A stretch of DNA of 64,000 nt from Niastella caeni (GTDB lineage Bacteria > Bacteroidota > Bacteroidia > Chitinophagales > Chitinophagaceae), in contig NZ_STFF01000002.1 in the NCBI RefSeq assembly GCF_004834005.1, positions 372,001-436,000 of the forward strand, read 5' to 3'. The position numbers and the translations under genes are program-made. This document shows positions 32,911 through 42,240 of this stretch, piece after piece. The notes under the pieces are model-generated. The model was not told the origin of the DNA, did no database searches, and was given only the letters and a program-made list of their open reading frames with translations. Position 1 is the first letter of the stretch. Each line of letters starts with the position of its first letter.

Positions 32911-34791
32911 TTACCCTTCAAACTCACTTAACTCCAGCCACCTTAGTTCCTTTTCATCCAGCAAATTGGTGATCTCGTTAATGCGTACTGATAATTGCTG
33001 CAACTGATCGAAGGGAAGTGAGCCACTGTTCATTTGTTCGGTAATGGTATGCTTTTCTTTTTCGAGGTTGGCAATATCCTGTTGCAGTTGTTCAAATTCC
33101 CGCTTTTCTTTGTACGACAACTTCCTTTTTTCTTCTTTGGGTGCCGTAGCTTTTATTTCCACTTTTGCGGCTTTTGCTTCCTCGTTTTTCTCCTCTTCTT
33201 TTTCCTTTAACCATATCCGGTATTGCGAATAGTTGCCCGGAAAATCGCGAATAATGCCTTCGCCTTCAAATACGAACAGGTGGTCAACCAGGCGGTCCAT
33301 AAAATACCGGTCGTGCGAAACGATCAGTAAGCAACCGGGATAGTCGCTCAGGAAATTTTCCAGAACGCCCAGGGTAGGAAGGTCGAGGTCATTGGTAGGC
33401 TCATCGAGGATCAGGAAGTTGGGATTGCGGAACAGGATAGATAATAAATGCAACCGCCTTTTTTCACCTCCACTGAGTTTGGAGATGTACGTGTATTGTT
33501 GTTCGGGAGGAAATAAGAACAATTGCAAGAACTGGGCAGCGCTTAATGAACCGCCGCCGGCCAGGGGAAAACTTTCGGCCATGCTTTTTACAAATTCAAT
33601 CACCCGCATATCTTCTTTCATCACCAATCCTTGTTGCGAGTAATTGCCAAACACCACGGTTTCGCCAATATTGATCTTGCCGCTGTCGGCCGGTTCAAGG
33701 CCTTGCAGCATATTAAGGAAGGTAGATTTGCCTACGCCATTCTTACCCACTACGCCAATGCGTTCGCCTTTTTTAAACGTGTAATCAAAACCTTTCAGGA
33801 TCGGTTTTTCGCCGTAGCTTTTGTACACTTTTTTCAGTTCTATCACTTTACCGCCTAACCGGTTCATCTTCATTTGCAGTTCCAACTGCGACTCTTCAAG
33901 GCGCTGTTTGGCTTTGGCTTCTATTTTATAAAAATTATCCTGGCGGCTTTTGCTTTTAGTGGTGCGGGCCTTGGGTTGCTTGCGCATCCACTCCAGTTCC
34001 TTACGATACGTATTGCGGGCCTTTTCAATGCTGGCTGCGTCGCTTTCCTGGCGGGCCGCTTTCTTTTCTATATAATTTTCATAATCTCCTTTGTAAACGA
34101 ACAGTTCGCTGCCATCCAGTTCCCAGATCTCTTCACACACCGAATCTAAAAAGTAGCGGTCGTGGGTAACCAGCAACAAGGTTACGTTTTGTTGGTCGAG
34201 GTAGTTTTCGAGCCATTCCACCATTTCAATATCCAGGTGGTTGGTCGGCTCGTCCATGATCAGCAGCACATGTTTGTGTTCAAAGCCGATATCGATAAGC
34301 GTTTTGGCCAGCGCCACGCGTTTGCGCTGACCGCCCGAAAGGGTATTTACCGGTTGGTTCAGGTGATGAATATTCAGCTTGCCCAGGATCTGTTTTACTT
34401 TGGAATCGAAATCCCAGGCGCCCAGTTCATCCATTTTTACAATGGCCGCGCCCAGTTTTTCGGGATTGCCTTCCTCGCTGATGGCCTCATATTCCCTGAT
34501 GGCATTGATAACCGGGTGATTATGATAAAAAATGTTATCCAGAACGGAGCCTCTTTCGTCAAACACGGGGTCTTGCTCAAAAAGTGCTACGGTCACTTCT
34601 TTATTGATCCAGGAGGTGCCGCTATCGGCCGTTTCCTTACCGGCGAGGATCCGCAGCAGGGTACTTTTGCCGCTTCCGTTGCGGGCTACCAGCGCAATTT
34701 TATCCCCTTCTTCAACATGAAAAGAAATGTCCTCAAATAACGGTTTTACACCAAACGACTTGCCGAGTGCTTCTACGGATACATAATGCAT
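32911..34791 (-). CDS. uup: ABC-F family ATPase, Uup-like
   Basis: 626 residues: two ABC ATPase domains (about 1-245 and 315-530) with Walker A motifs GSGKSTLLR and GVGKSTFLN, signatures LSGGQRKRVAL and LSGGEKRRLHL, and Walker B LLIMDEPTNHLD and FLILDEPTNDLD. The linker is basic. The C-terminal ~85 residues form a charged coiled coil (KLSYKEKREFEQLQQDIANLE...) typical of Uup-type ABC-F proteins. No membrane domain: soluble and ribosome- or nucleic-acid-associated. Single gene. Confidence 0.92.
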   Translation of the reverse strand: MHYVSVEALGKSFGVKPLFEDISFHVEEGDKIALVARNGSGKSTLLRILAGKETADSGTSWINKEVTVALFEQDPVFDERGSVLDNIFYHNHPVINAIREYEAISEEGNPEKLGAAIVKMDELGAWDFDSKVKQILGKLNIHHLNQPVNTLSGGQRKRVALAKTLIDIGFEHKHVLLIMDEPTNHLDIEMVEWLENYLDQQNVTLLLVTHDRYFLDSVCEEIWELDGSELFVYKGDYENYIEKKAARQESDAASIEKARNTYRKELEWMRKQPKARTTKSKSRQDNFYKIEAKAKQRLEESQLELQMKMNRLGGKVIELKKVYKSYGEKPILKGFDYTFKKGERIGVVGKNGVGKSTFLNMLQGLEPADSGKINIGETVVFGNYSQQGLVMKEDMRVIEFVKSMAESFPLAGGGSLSAAQFLQLFLFPPEQQYTYISKLSGGEKRRLHLLSILFRNPNFLILDEPTNDLDLPTLGVLENFLSDYPGCLLIVSHDRYFMDRLVDHLFVFEGEGIIRDFPGNYSQYRIWLKEKEEEKNEEAKAAKVEIKATAPKEEKRKLSYKEKREFEQLQQDIANLEKEKHTITEQMNSGSLPFDQLQQLSVRINEITNLLDEKELRWLELSEFEG

Positions 34792-34847
34792 GTAGCAAAG
34801 ATATTTAAAAGTTTACGCACGGATTGAGTGCTTTTAACACATTAAAA

Positions 34848-34877
34848 TTGTTCATATATAAAAACATAGTAACTTTT
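34848..34877 (+). promoter_or_regulatory. Putative Bacteroidota promoter for the gene at 34916
   Basis: TTG at 34848-34850 and TAACTTTT (one mismatch to TAnnTTTG) at 34870-34877, spaced 19 bp: the expected -33/-7 architecture. The predicted 5' leader is about 30 nt. Confidence 0.5.
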
Positions 34878-34915
34878 TGCCATATTATTTGTTCACCCCC
34901 CAAAACTAACATGTT

Positions 34916-35731
34916 ATGAAATTAACGCATTGCTTGCTGTTGGCAGGTTTGTTCATGCCGGTTGTTTTATCTGCTCAAAATTTTCACATGCCTTCCCTTA
35001 ACCAGGAAAGCGATTTTGCTTTCTTTCTAAAGACCCTTGAAAAAAAATCTCCCCTGTTACAAAAAATGCAGGCATCTGCTACAGATGCAAAAGACCTTTC
35101 GGTTGACGAAGCCCGGGCCCTCGTTGAAAAAAGATTACGCGAGTTGAATGACAATGAACTCAGTAATACCTATGCGAAGCTGACAAACGATCAAATGGTA
35201 CGGGTGGGATTTATTTTATATGTACTCATGAATGGACTTAGCAACACAGACGATTTTCCGGGATACGATTATAAATCAAAAATAGGCGGCGGCTTTGGCG
35301 TTTTTTTGATGTACACGTTAGCGCAATTGATCATTATGCCCGAATTGTCAGTGATGTTCAGGTCTTATGGTGTAGATTATAGTGGTGGCGATTTTTCCGC
35401 CCGGTTCACCTATCTCAATTTTGCGGTCACTTTTTTGTATATGATAAAAGCTACTGCTTTGAATTTTGTTCTGGGCATATCTCCCAATCTGGGTTATGCG
35501 TTGGGCGGTACCTTTAAATCAGATGATGAAAAAGAGGATATTGAATTTGGTGATGACGGGGCCAAACGTATCAATTTTGGAATTGGCCTTACCGCTGGTA
35601 TTATGCTGCAAAATGCCATGATGTTACGGTTGATCTATAATTTTGGCTTAAGCAAGATATATAGCGATGATAAAGCCAAATCTTACTTTATTGCCCTGGC
35701 ATTCTCGATGCCATTATGGAATTTGAAATAA
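34916..35731 (+). CDS. Exported protein, probable outer-membrane beta-barrel
   Basis: 271 residues with a signal peptide (cleavage near LSAQN). Residues ~20-100 form a helical, charged N-terminal section. The rest (about 105-271) is a series of alternating amphipathic strands rich in glycine and aromatics and ending with IALAFSMPLWNLK, the pattern of small PorT/OmpW-like barrels in Bacteroidota. No specific family is recognised with certainty. Confidence 0.65.
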   Translation: MKLTHCLLLAGLFMPVVLSAQNFHMPSLNQESDFAFFLKTLEKKSPLLQKMQASATDAKDLSVDEARALVEKRLRELNDNELSNTYAKLTNDQMVRVGFILYVLMNGLSNTDDFPGYDYKSKIGGGFGVFLMYTLAQLIIMPELSVMFRSYGVDYSGGDFSARFTYLNFAVTFLYMIKATALNFVLGISPNLGYALGGTFKSDDEKEDIEFGDDGAKRINFGIGLTAGIMLQNAMMLRLIYNFGLSKIYSDDKAKSYFIALAFSMPLWNLK

Positions 35732-35810
35732 GCTGAAAGTATATGTGATCAGTAATAAACAAGTATTGTGTGAATCGTGTTATTTACATGGATGCGGGAG
35801 GGGGAATTGC

Positions 35811-36413
35811 ATGTTTATTACTGATCATATTATTCTTGTGCTGTTGTGGGTGCTGTTCGGTGTTTTGCATAGTATGCTTGCCGCCGGTTGGTGCAAGCGG
35901 TTTATGCAGCGGGTGCTGGGTAGAAAATATAAATACTATCACATTATTTACTCTCTGTTCGCTGCCATTACCCTCATGGGTATACTGGTATTTCAATTCA
36001 CCATGCCAAGCCGGTTGTTGTTCACCTTGCCAGGTTGGGCAAAAGTATTATTTTGGCTGCCGGCGCTGATTGGTTTGGCCATAATGTTAATAGTGATCAG
36101 AAAATATTTTTTCTCACTCAGCGGCATCTGTGTTTTTTATAAACAACAACTGCTGCCTGTGTTGAAGCAGGACGGGTTACACCGGTATGTTCGCCACCCG
36201 TTGTATTTTGGTACGCTGTTATTTCTCTGGTCGCTTTTCCTCCTATTCCCTTATTTGAGTAACGGGCTGGCCTGCATCGTTATTACATTATACACGTTAT
36301 TGGGCGCCAGGCTGGAAGAAAAAAAACTTATCGCTCTATTTGGTGAAAAGTATGTGGCATATAAACAACGAATACCTATGATATTTCCGCGGTTTATTCT
36401 GCCACCTGACTAG
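35811..36413 (+). CDS. Membrane methyltransferase-like protein (ICMT/PEMT/NnrU group)
   Basis: About 200 residues from ATG 35811; the open frame can start at GTG 35745 but the first 22 residues look non-coding. Five to six membrane helices are followed by the ICMT-type C-terminal motif RHPLYFGTLLFLWSLFLLFP and E-EKKLIALFGEKYVAYKQRIPMIFP, in which RHP and the ER-like acidic/basic pair bind SAM in characterised enzymes. It may methylate a lipid or small hydrophobic substrate. Co-oriented with the preceding gene (79 bp). Confidence 0.75.
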   Translation: MFITDHIILVLLWVLFGVLHSMLAAGWCKRFMQRVLGRKYKYYHIIYSLFAAITLMGILVFQFTMPSRLLFTLPGWAKVLFWLPALIGLAIMLIVIRKYFFSLSGICVFYKQQLLPVLKQDGLHRYVRHPLYFGTLLFLWSLFLLFPYLSNGLACIVITLYTLLGARLEEKKLIALFGEKYVAYKQRIPMIFPRFILPPD

Positions 36414-36428
36414 CGCCGGTATTTACTT

Positions 36429-36471
36429 TTTCATTTCTCATTTCTCTGTTTCTCATTCTTCATTTCCCTTT
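36429..36471. repeat. TCATTTC heptamer array
   Basis: TCATTTC TCATTTC TCTGTTT CTCATTC TTCATTT: the inverted form of the AATGAGA family at 954-994. It ends at the redoxin stop codon. Confidence 0.75.
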
Positions 36472-37030
36472 AACTTTCCCGCCATTTAATATTGCAACCT
36501 ATACTCGGTTTTTGATCAACTGGTACGGGTTTGCCCTCTACCAAATGGTCCAAAGCATTACGTATATCGCCACCCGTAACCGGTTTTTCGTTGCCCGGGC
36601 GCGAATCATCCAGTTGACCGCGATAGGCCAGCGAAAGGTTGGCGTCGTAAATAAAGAAGTCGGGCGTGCAGGCGGCCTGGTATGCTTTGGCGGCCTCTTG
36701 GGTAGCATCGTATAAATAGGGGAAGGGATAATTCAATTGCGTTGCAACCAGCTTCATTTGTTCCGGGCCATCTTCAGGGTAACCGGCCACATCATTAGAG
36801 CTGATGGCAATAAAGCTGATGCCTTTGTTTTGATAATCGTTTGCCAGGTTCACCAGCTGCTGGTTTATATGTTTCACAAACGGACAATGATTGCAGATAA
36901 ACATAATAACAGTGGCTGTAGCGCCTTTCAGCGCCTGCAGCGATAATTCCTTACCGCTCACAGTATCGGGCAGTGTAAAATCGGGCGCTTTTTTCCCCAG
37001 CGGTGTCATTACAGAAGGTGTACGTGCCAT
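36470..37030 (-). CDS. Thioredoxin-fold redoxin (AhpC/TSA-like)
   Basis: 186 residues, no signal peptide, so cytosolic. The redoxin start KAPDFTLPDTVSGKELSLQALKG is followed by the active site FICNHCPFVKH, a CxxC that replaces the PxxxTxxC of true peroxiredoxins. A cis-proline region CTPDFFIYD and the typical ending KPSIGCNIKW follow. The family is widespread as thioredoxin-like proteins of uncertain substrate. It is followed on the same strand by nothing within 50 bp; the DnaJ-like gene lies 121 bp upstream. Confidence 0.88.
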   Translation of the reverse strand: MARTPSVMTPLGKKAPDFTLPDTVSGKELSLQALKGATATVIMFICNHCPFVKHINQQLVNLANDYQNKGISFIAISSNDVAGYPEDGPEQMKLVATQLNYPFPYLYDATQEAAKAYQAACTPDFFIYDANLSLAYRGQLDDSRPGNEKPVTGGDIRNALDHLVEGKPVPVDQKPSIGCNIKWRES

Positions 37031-37151
37031 AATTTAATCTATAAAATGTACAGTGAAATTTTGCCTTGTTCTATTTTATAAACAGCTATTCCCCCAAATG
37101 GTTTAGCCGCAGATAATTTCATGGATCACCAAAGTTTGAATAAAGATAGTA

Positions 37152-37805
37152 TTACTTCCCATACCGGTACATCAACCAACACATAAGTGCGGTAATAACC
37201 AGCATCAACACCCATTTATATTTGTCCCATACATGCCGTTGCTTTTTTTCCAGCAGTGCTTGTTCAATGGTGGCTTGTGCGGTGGCGTCATCATCGGCTA
37301 ATTGCAGCAACAGTTCAATAATAGGTATAAAGAATTTTTTGGGAAGCGGATGGGCAGATACCAATACACTTTGAATGATCTCCCGGTTAATGGCCGCATC
37401 ATTGCGTTCATGCAAAATGCCAATGGCATTGGCGGTTAGCAATTCCCTGATGTGCAGGCTAACGGCATCAAAGCGAATGTGAAACAGGTTCATGGAAGTA
37501 ACATACTGTTGCAGGATGCGGCATTCCTGTAAAATACTGGCTGACGTCAGCGGTGCATTGTTGAACGGTTTGCCGGTACTGCGCACATACCATCGTTGGT
37601 AATGGTATGCTTCGCGTTGTTTGGGATCGTTCAATACTTTGTATGCTTCCTGTATTTCGCGAAAATGGGCTGTAGCGGTTGCACTGCCGCCATTTTTATC
37701 AGGGTGATATTGCTGGGCCAGTTTGCGAAACGCCCTTTTGATCTCCTGCTGGGAAGCGGTAGTGGGTAATTGCAGTATTTTGTAATAATCTTTGAGTTGG
37801 GTCAT
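37152..37805 (-). CDS. J-domain protein with C-terminal membrane anchor
   Basis: 217 residues. The J domain occupies about 5-70, with HPD in QQYHPDKNGG (stimulates DnaK ATPase) and the helix IV ending YKVLNDPKQREAYHYQRW. The middle part is a helical domain without zinc-finger or glycine-rich region. The last ~20 residues are hydrophobic (WVLMLVITALMCWLMYR), a tail anchor placing the J domain in the cytosol at the inner membrane. The client is unknown. Confidence 0.88.
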   Translation of the reverse strand: MTQLKDYYKILQLPTTASQQEIKRAFRKLAQQYHPDKNGGSATATAHFREIQEAYKVLNDPKQREAYHYQRWYVRSTGKPFNNAPLTSASILQECRILQQYVTSMNLFHIRFDAVSLHIRELLTANAIGILHERNDAAINREIIQSVLVSAHPLPKKFFIPIIELLLQLADDDATAQATIEQALLEKKQRHVWDKYKWVLMLVITALMCWLMYRYGK

Positions 37806-37882
37806 AATGGTGAATGGTCAGTGGTGAATGCTTGCCTTACCTTTCTCATTCCTCATTTCTCATTCTTCATTTTTCATTCCTT
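37806..37882. repeat. GGTGAAT array followed by TCATTTC array
   Basis: 37806-37831 ATGGTGA ATGGTCA GTGGTGA ATG; 37842-37882 TTCTCATTCCTCATTTC-type units. It lies upstream of the J-domain gene; the remainder of the gap to 38068 shows nothing recognisable. Confidence 0.7.
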
Positions 37883-38068
37883 GACTCTAATAGTAATTTC
37901 TGAGTTTGACTATGAGTTAATTCGTATCGCCTGATCGTAAAAACTGCAAAGCTTAGGGTAATAAACAAAATGTGCAAAAAAAATGCTTATAGTATAGTAC
38001 ATTTTGCAACAAATCATCGGTTTTGTTCGTTTATGCAATGCCTATTTTACGTAAGTTTGCGGCGTTCT

Positions 38069-38986
38069 ATGAAAACACACACATTCCGTTCGAAGCCTGA
38101 ATTTATAGCAATACTGGTAATTGCTTTCTTCTGCTTTATGGCAGCTAACTGCCATTCTCCTTCTGCTAAAGCAGCCGATGTAAAAGAAAGCTCCACGCCT
38201 GAGTCGCCAAAGCCCGGTGACGAAAAATCCGCCAATACCGACGCGGCAGCAATGCCCAACATCGACAAGGTCAAAGTAGCTGATCCCAAAACTATATTAG
38301 CGCGTCCGGAAGTGCCGATCTTGTGCTATCACCAGATCCGCGACTGGAAGCCCACTGATTCAAAAACAGCCCAGGCATATATTGTTCCCCCGGCTTCCTT
38401 TGAGGAACAAATGAAAATGCTGGCCGATAGCGGTTACCATACCATTTTACCCGATCAACTGTATGCTTATCTGAACGAAGGAACGCCTTTACCGTCAAAA
38501 CCGGTGATGCTCACCTTCGACGATACCGACCTGGACCAATATACCGTTGCCAGGCCCATCATGGATAAATACAATTTCAAAGGCGTGTTCTTTGTAATGA
38601 CCGTATCCATTGGCCGGCCCCGATACATGACCAAAGAGCAAATTAAAGACCTGTCAGATAAAGGCCACACCATAGGTTCACATACCTGGGACCATCACAA
38701 TGTAAAGAAATTCCAGGGGCAAGACTGGGTAACGCAAATTGAAAAGCCTACCAAACAACTGGAAGCTATTACCGGTAAGCCCATCAAATACTTTGCGTAT
38801 CCGTTTGGTTTGTGGAATCATGAAGCGATCCCTGAGTTGAAAAAGAGAGGCATGATCGCTGCGTTCCAGCTCTATGCAAAACGCGACGAGCAGGATCCTT
38901 TGTACACCATTCAACGTATCATTGTACCTGCCATGAAACCTGCTTCGCTGTATAAAGCCATGAACCAGAGTTTCAGCTATAAATAA
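38069..38986 (+). CDS. Polysaccharide deacetylase (NodB domain) lipoprotein
   Basis: 305 residues from ATG 38069; upstream in-frame codons look non-coding. Signal with lipobox FMAANC. A Ser/Pro/Lys linker (about 25-75) leads to the NodB carbohydrate esterase 4 domain: LCYHQIRD, the metal/base motif LTFDDTD, and the zinc histidines SHTWDHH. RYMTKEQIKDLSDKGHTIGSH is the standard motif 2. It probably deacetylates a cell-surface polysaccharide or peptidoglycan in the periplasm. Terminator at 39020. Confidence 0.92.
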   Translation: MKTHTFRSKPEFIAILVIAFFCFMAANCHSPSAKAADVKESSTPESPKPGDEKSANTDAAAMPNIDKVKVADPKTILARPEVPILCYHQIRDWKPTDSKTAQAYIVPPASFEEQMKMLADSGYHTILPDQLYAYLNEGTPLPSKPVMLTFDDTDLDQYTVARPIMDKYNFKGVFFVMTVSIGRPRYMTKEQIKDLSDKGHTIGSHTWDHHNVKKFQGQDWVTQIEKPTKQLEAITGKPIKYFAYPFGLWNHEAIPELKKRGMIAAFQLYAKRDEQDPLYTIQRIIVPAMKPASLYKAMNQSFSYK

Positions 38987-39019
38987 TCGGCAGCTTAAAA
39001 TATTATTATCCTATAGAGT

Positions 39020-39051
39020 AATCGTCTGCCAGTTGGCGGACGATTTTTTTT
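39020..39051 (+). terminator. Terminator after the polysaccharide deacetylase gene
   Basis: 10-bp stem ATCGTCTGCC/GGCGGACGAT with one wobble, loop AGTT and eight T residues. Confidence 0.92.
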
Positions 39052-39068
39052 GAGCCTGGCTCAATATT

Positions 39069-39176
39069 TTCTATTGCATATTGGCCATTGCAAATTGATT
39101 GCGGCTTTGTTTATTGTCTATTGCCAATTGCATATTGGCTTCCCCACTCACTACTTACTACTTGTTACTGGCTCTT
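39069..39176. repeat. TATTGCA arrays followed by CTACTTA array
   Basis: 39069-39100 TATTGCA TATTGGC CATTGCA AATTGAT; 39112-39139 TATTGTC TATTGCC AATTGCA TATTGGC; 39146-39172 CACTCAC TACTTAC TACTTGT TACTGGC. Together with the terminator and promoter this accounts for the 340-bp gap. Confidence 0.8.
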
Positions 39177-39262
39177 TCTAAATAGTTGCATACGCGTTTC
39201 GTTAAAACACAGTTTTAGTCCTTCCTTCACATAAAGTATTATTAAAAGGTGTAAATGGCTGT

Positions 39263-39290
39263 TTGATGGCATAATAATCGATTTACCTTG
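39263..39290 (+). promoter_or_regulatory. Putative promoter for the DUF6600 gene
   Basis: TTG at 39263-39265 and TACCTTG at 39284-39290 (one base short of TAnnTTTG), 18 bp apart. The leader would be about 35 nt. Confidence 0.4.
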
Positions 39291-39326
39291 ATAAGAAGAT
39301 TATTGTGTATTCTAAAACACACCTAA

Positions 39327-40940
39327 ATGAAACGATTCGCAACAATCAGCACTACCGTAGTACTCTTGTTATTACTGGTTGGCGGTGCGCAACATAAAGC
39401 TACTGCCCAGCTATCGGTGCAGGTTTCGTACCAGACGTTTTACGACGAACTGGAGCCATATGGATACTGGGTCGATTACCCGGAATACGGCTATGTCTGG
39501 CGCCCTGATGTAGGGCCCGGCTTCAGGCCTTACAACACCAACGGGCACTGGGTTTTTACAGACGATTATGGATGGATGTGGGTATCGAACTACTCCTGGG
39601 GTTGGGCGCCATTCCACTATGGGCGCTGGTTCTATGATGATTATTATGGCTGGCTCTGGATGCCGGGGTATGAATGGTCGCCCGCCTGGGTTTGCTGGCG
39701 CAGTGGCGGCTCTTACTATGGATGGGCTCCGTTGGGACCCCAGTTCAGCATAAGTGTAAATCTTTCTTTCGGCCGGTATAATCCACCGGCTAACTACTGG
39801 TGTTTTGTTGACCGCCAATACATTGCTTCGCCACGCGTATATGACTATTGCGTAGGCGTTCAGCGTAATACCACTATTATCAATAATACCACCATCATTA
39901 ATAATTATCGTCACGAGCGAAATGTATATATGACTGGTCCGGGCCGCCGCGATGTTGAACGGTATAGCCGGTTGCCAATTCGTTCTGCTTCGGTTCGTGA
40001 TGCCTCCAGACCGGGTGGGGCAGGGTTCAGGAATAATAATGAAGTGGCCGTTTACCGTCCGCGCGTAAACCGCGATAACGATCGCTATGCTCCTGACCGG
40101 GTGCAACGGTTTAACCGCGACCAACGTAGTGCGATAGCCGATAACAGCCGTAATGGCAACCGGCGGTTCAATAACGATAATGACCGGAATGGTAATAATA
40201 TACGGGGTTTTGAAGAAAGGCGTCAGCAGCAGGAACGGATGATGCGGGGAAGAAGTGCAGATGCCAATAATAACCGGGGAGGTTTTGAAGATAGGCGTCA
40301 GCAGCAGGAACGAATGATGCGCGATAGGAATGCAGATGCAAATAATAATCGCCGGCAGTTTGACGAAAGGCGTCAGCAACAGGAGCGGGTTATGCAACAA
40401 CGAAACGCTGAAGCTGATAACCGCCGGCAGTTTGAAGCAAGACGCCAGCAACAGGAACGGATGATGCAACAACCAAATGCTGAAGCCGATAACCGCCGGC
40501 AGTTTGAAGCAAGACGCCAGCAACAGGAACGGATGATGCAACAACGGAACGCCGAGGCCGATAACCGCCGGCAGTTTGAAGCAGGGCGTCAGCAACAGGA
40601 GCGGGTTATGCAACAACGAAACGCTGATGCTGATAACCGCCGGCAGTTTGAAGCAAGACGTCAGCAACAGGAACGGATGATGCAACAACGAAATGCCGAG
40701 GCCGATAACCGGCGACAGTTTGAAGAAAGGCGTCAGCAACAGGAGCGGGTGATGCGGGAAAGACAGCAGCAACAACCTCAAATTGAACGGCGCCAGGAAT
40801 CCGGCGGCAGGTCGGGCGGTTTTGGCGGATTCCGCTCACAGCCCCAGCAACAGCAACAACCGCAGGCCCAACAGGGCAGTGACCGGGGGGATAGAGGGGA
40901 TCGCGGCCAGGGTCGTGGCGGATGGCGGCGGAACGGATAA
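39327..40940 (+). CDS. DUF6600-type exported protein with a Gln/Arg-rich repeat domain
   Basis: 537 residues. Signal peptide ending near ATAQL. Residues ~30-160 form the aromatic DUF6600 domain (YDELEPYGYWVDYPEYGYVWRP, repeated W/Y-G-W motifs such as YGWLWMPGYEWSPAW). A polar Arg/Asn region follows, then about eight 24-25-residue repeats (about 294-480) of the form QFEARRQQQERMMQQRNAEADNRR, likely a long charged helix. The end is Gln- and Gly-rich (RGDRGQGRGGW). Function unknown; envelope or surface location likely. A long antisense frame here is an artefact of the repeats. Confidence 0.88.
   Translation: MKRFATISTTVVLLLLLVGGAQHKATAQLSVQVSYQTFYDELEPYGYWVDYPEYGYVWRPDVGPGFRPYNTNGHWVFTDDYGWMWVSNYSWGWAPFHYGRWFYDDYYGWLWMPGYEWSPAWVCWRSGGSYYGWAPLGPQFSISVNLSFGRYNPPANYWCFVDRQYIASPRVYDYCVGVQRNTTIINNTTIINNYRHERNVYMTGPGRRDVERYSRLPIRSASVRDASRPGGAGFRNNNEVAVYRPRVNRDNDRYAPDRVQRFNRDQRSAIADNSRNGNRRFNNDNDRNGNNIRGFEERRQQQERMMRGRSADANNNRGGFEDRRQQQERMMRDRNADANNNRRQFDERRQQQERVMQQRNAEADNRRQFEARRQQQERMMQQPNAEADNRRQFEARRQQQERMMQQRNAEADNRRQFEAGRQQQERVMQQRNADADNRRQFEARRQQQERMMQQRNAEADNRRQFEERRQQQERVMRERQQQQPQIERRQESGGRSGGFGGFRSQPQQQQQPQAQQGSDRGDRGDRGQGRGGWRRNG
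40206..40765 (+). repeat. Coding tandem repeat, ~72-bp unit, about eight copies
   Basis: In-frame repeats within the DUF6600 gene. The inner copies are almost identical at DNA level, whereas the first two (75 bp, GFEERRQQQERMM...ANNNRG) and the last have drifted. This pattern is typical of unequal recombination and copy-number change. Confidence 0.9.
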
Positions 40941-40964
40941 TAAAATGAACTAATTTTAGGTAAG

Positions 40965-40989
40965 AAAAAGGGCCGAAAGGCTCTTTTTG
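40965..40989 (+). terminator. Terminator after the DUF6600 gene
   Basis: Stem AAAAAGGGCC/GGCTCTTTTT with GAAA tetraloop, 25 bp after the stop codon. Confidence 0.85.
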
Positions 40990-41177
40990 CTTTGTAATCA
41001 GGTTAATATATGCTTAAAGTGCAACGGAAGTGACTGGTCTTTTGTCATAAAAGCCAGAAAATCATCGTTCCCAGGTAAACTAATTGATAAATTTGCCGTC
41101 TGAGTGCGGGAAAGTTTTGATGATCTACGACTAAACGTATTGAAAACTACGACAATCAAAAAATTGTTAACTAAAAA

Positions 41178-41903
41178 ATGAAAACTGTGCAAGTACGAAA
41201 AAATGCTTTTTTGTTTTTGGGAGCACTATCTTTTTTAACTGTGTTGTTAAGTGGTTGTTTGAAGGAAGCGCAGAATTCCACAACTACTCCCAAAGCATAT
41301 CTTTCACTTATGCATCTGGCGCCACGGGCCCCGGCAATTCAGGTTTTTTTCGATAATGTGCAGGCCTCGTCAGCCATCAATCCAGGTACAGTTTCTGCAG
41401 CCTATTCCCCGGTAGATCCTAAAGCGTTTGCCATCAGTTTTAAAAAGTCAGGTGCAGATAGTGTGGTGGCCAGCCTGGGAACCGCTCTTTATGACTCATT
41501 AAAGTATTACACACTGTTGTTATATAACGAAGACCCAACCCATGTAAAGGCGGTGCGTATACTTGATGATTACAGGGTTTTAACTACCGATAAATCATAT
41601 TACCGGTTCTTTCACATGAGCCCTGATATAGATCCGGTAGATGTTTATTTTGATAATAACCTGATTTTATCGGGCCGCAGCTATGCCGACAATGTTTTTG
41701 GCAGTTTTTATAATGAGTTTTCTCCTGCTTCACCGAACACTTATAATATATATGTGAAGAAGGCGGGGTCCGATTCTGTGATCGCTTCGGTAAGTTCAGT
41801 ATACCTGAATGCGGCGAATGCTTATACTATTTACCTGAAGGGAATGAAAGGCGGTACAGGCACAACCGCCATTGGCGTTGATGTGTTACAGGCTGCTGAT
41901 TAA
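41178..41903 (+). CDS. DUF4397-domain lipoprotein
   Basis: 241 residues; lipobox TVLLSGC. The mature part is a DUF4397-type beta-sandwich pair: YLSLMHLAPRAPAIQVFFDN begins the first unit and YRFFHMSPDIDPVDVYFDNNLI the second, each followed by a similar IYVKKAGSDSVIAS-type strand. Such lipoproteins are common at the Bacteroidota cell surface; function unknown. Strong terminator downstream. Confidence 0.88.
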   Translation: MKTVQVRKNAFLFLGALSFLTVLLSGCLKEAQNSTTTPKAYLSLMHLAPRAPAIQVFFDNVQASSAINPGTVSAAYSPVDPKAFAISFKKSGADSVVASLGTALYDSLKYYTLLLYNEDPTHVKAVRILDDYRVLTTDKSYYRFFHMSPDIDPVDVYFDNNLILSGRSYADNVFGSFYNEFSPASPNTYNIYVKKAGSDSVIASVSSVYLNAANAYTIYLKGMKGGTGTTAIGVDVLQAAD

Positions 41904-41944
41904 TGTTAAAGTAAGAACAACGTTATTTATAAAAAATTTAATGT

Positions 41945-41981
41945 ACACCGGATGATCAATAATCATCCGGTGTATTTTTTT
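41945..41981 (+). terminator. Terminator after the DUF4397 gene
   Basis: Near-perfect stem ACACCGGATGAT/ATCATCCGGTGT followed by seven T residues. The gap from here to 42240 (260 bp) is AT-rich and holds no other recognisable element; it presumably includes the promoter and a long leader of the small gene at 42241. Confidence 0.92.
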
Positions 41982-42240
41982 AGGGTGTTCATGCATAATT
42001 TATTTGGATGATATTAAAAAATGATTTAATTTTTTGATAACTTTCTAAACAGCGTTTTTACAACCGGATAATGGAATTTTATATCGAAATGTTAAGTCTC
42101 CTCTAATTTACTTTCCTGGTCTGTACTCAATGAACTTTTTAATATTTATGATGTTTTGTTGGTAACATCTTTTAAGGCGGAGCTTGTAGCAGGTACATAT
42201 TTTATTAAGACCATTCTGTAACAATATAAAAAGTTAACGT

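Noticed and set aside
37970..38068. N-terminal extension of the polysaccharide deacetylase
   Set aside because: The extension has no signal-like or conserved character; starting at 38069 gives a clean lipoprotein signal peptide.
40206..40765. CRISPR-like direct repeats
   Set aside because: The repeats are in-frame coding units without spacers of constant length, and no cas genes are present; the heptamer arrays are also far too short in period.
39411..40781. 456-residue antisense ORF opposite the DUF6600 gene
   Set aside because: Its Leu/His/Pro-rich repetitive sequence is the mirror of the 72-bp coding repeats; no start context or family resemblance, and the sense strand has a signal peptide and recognisable domain.
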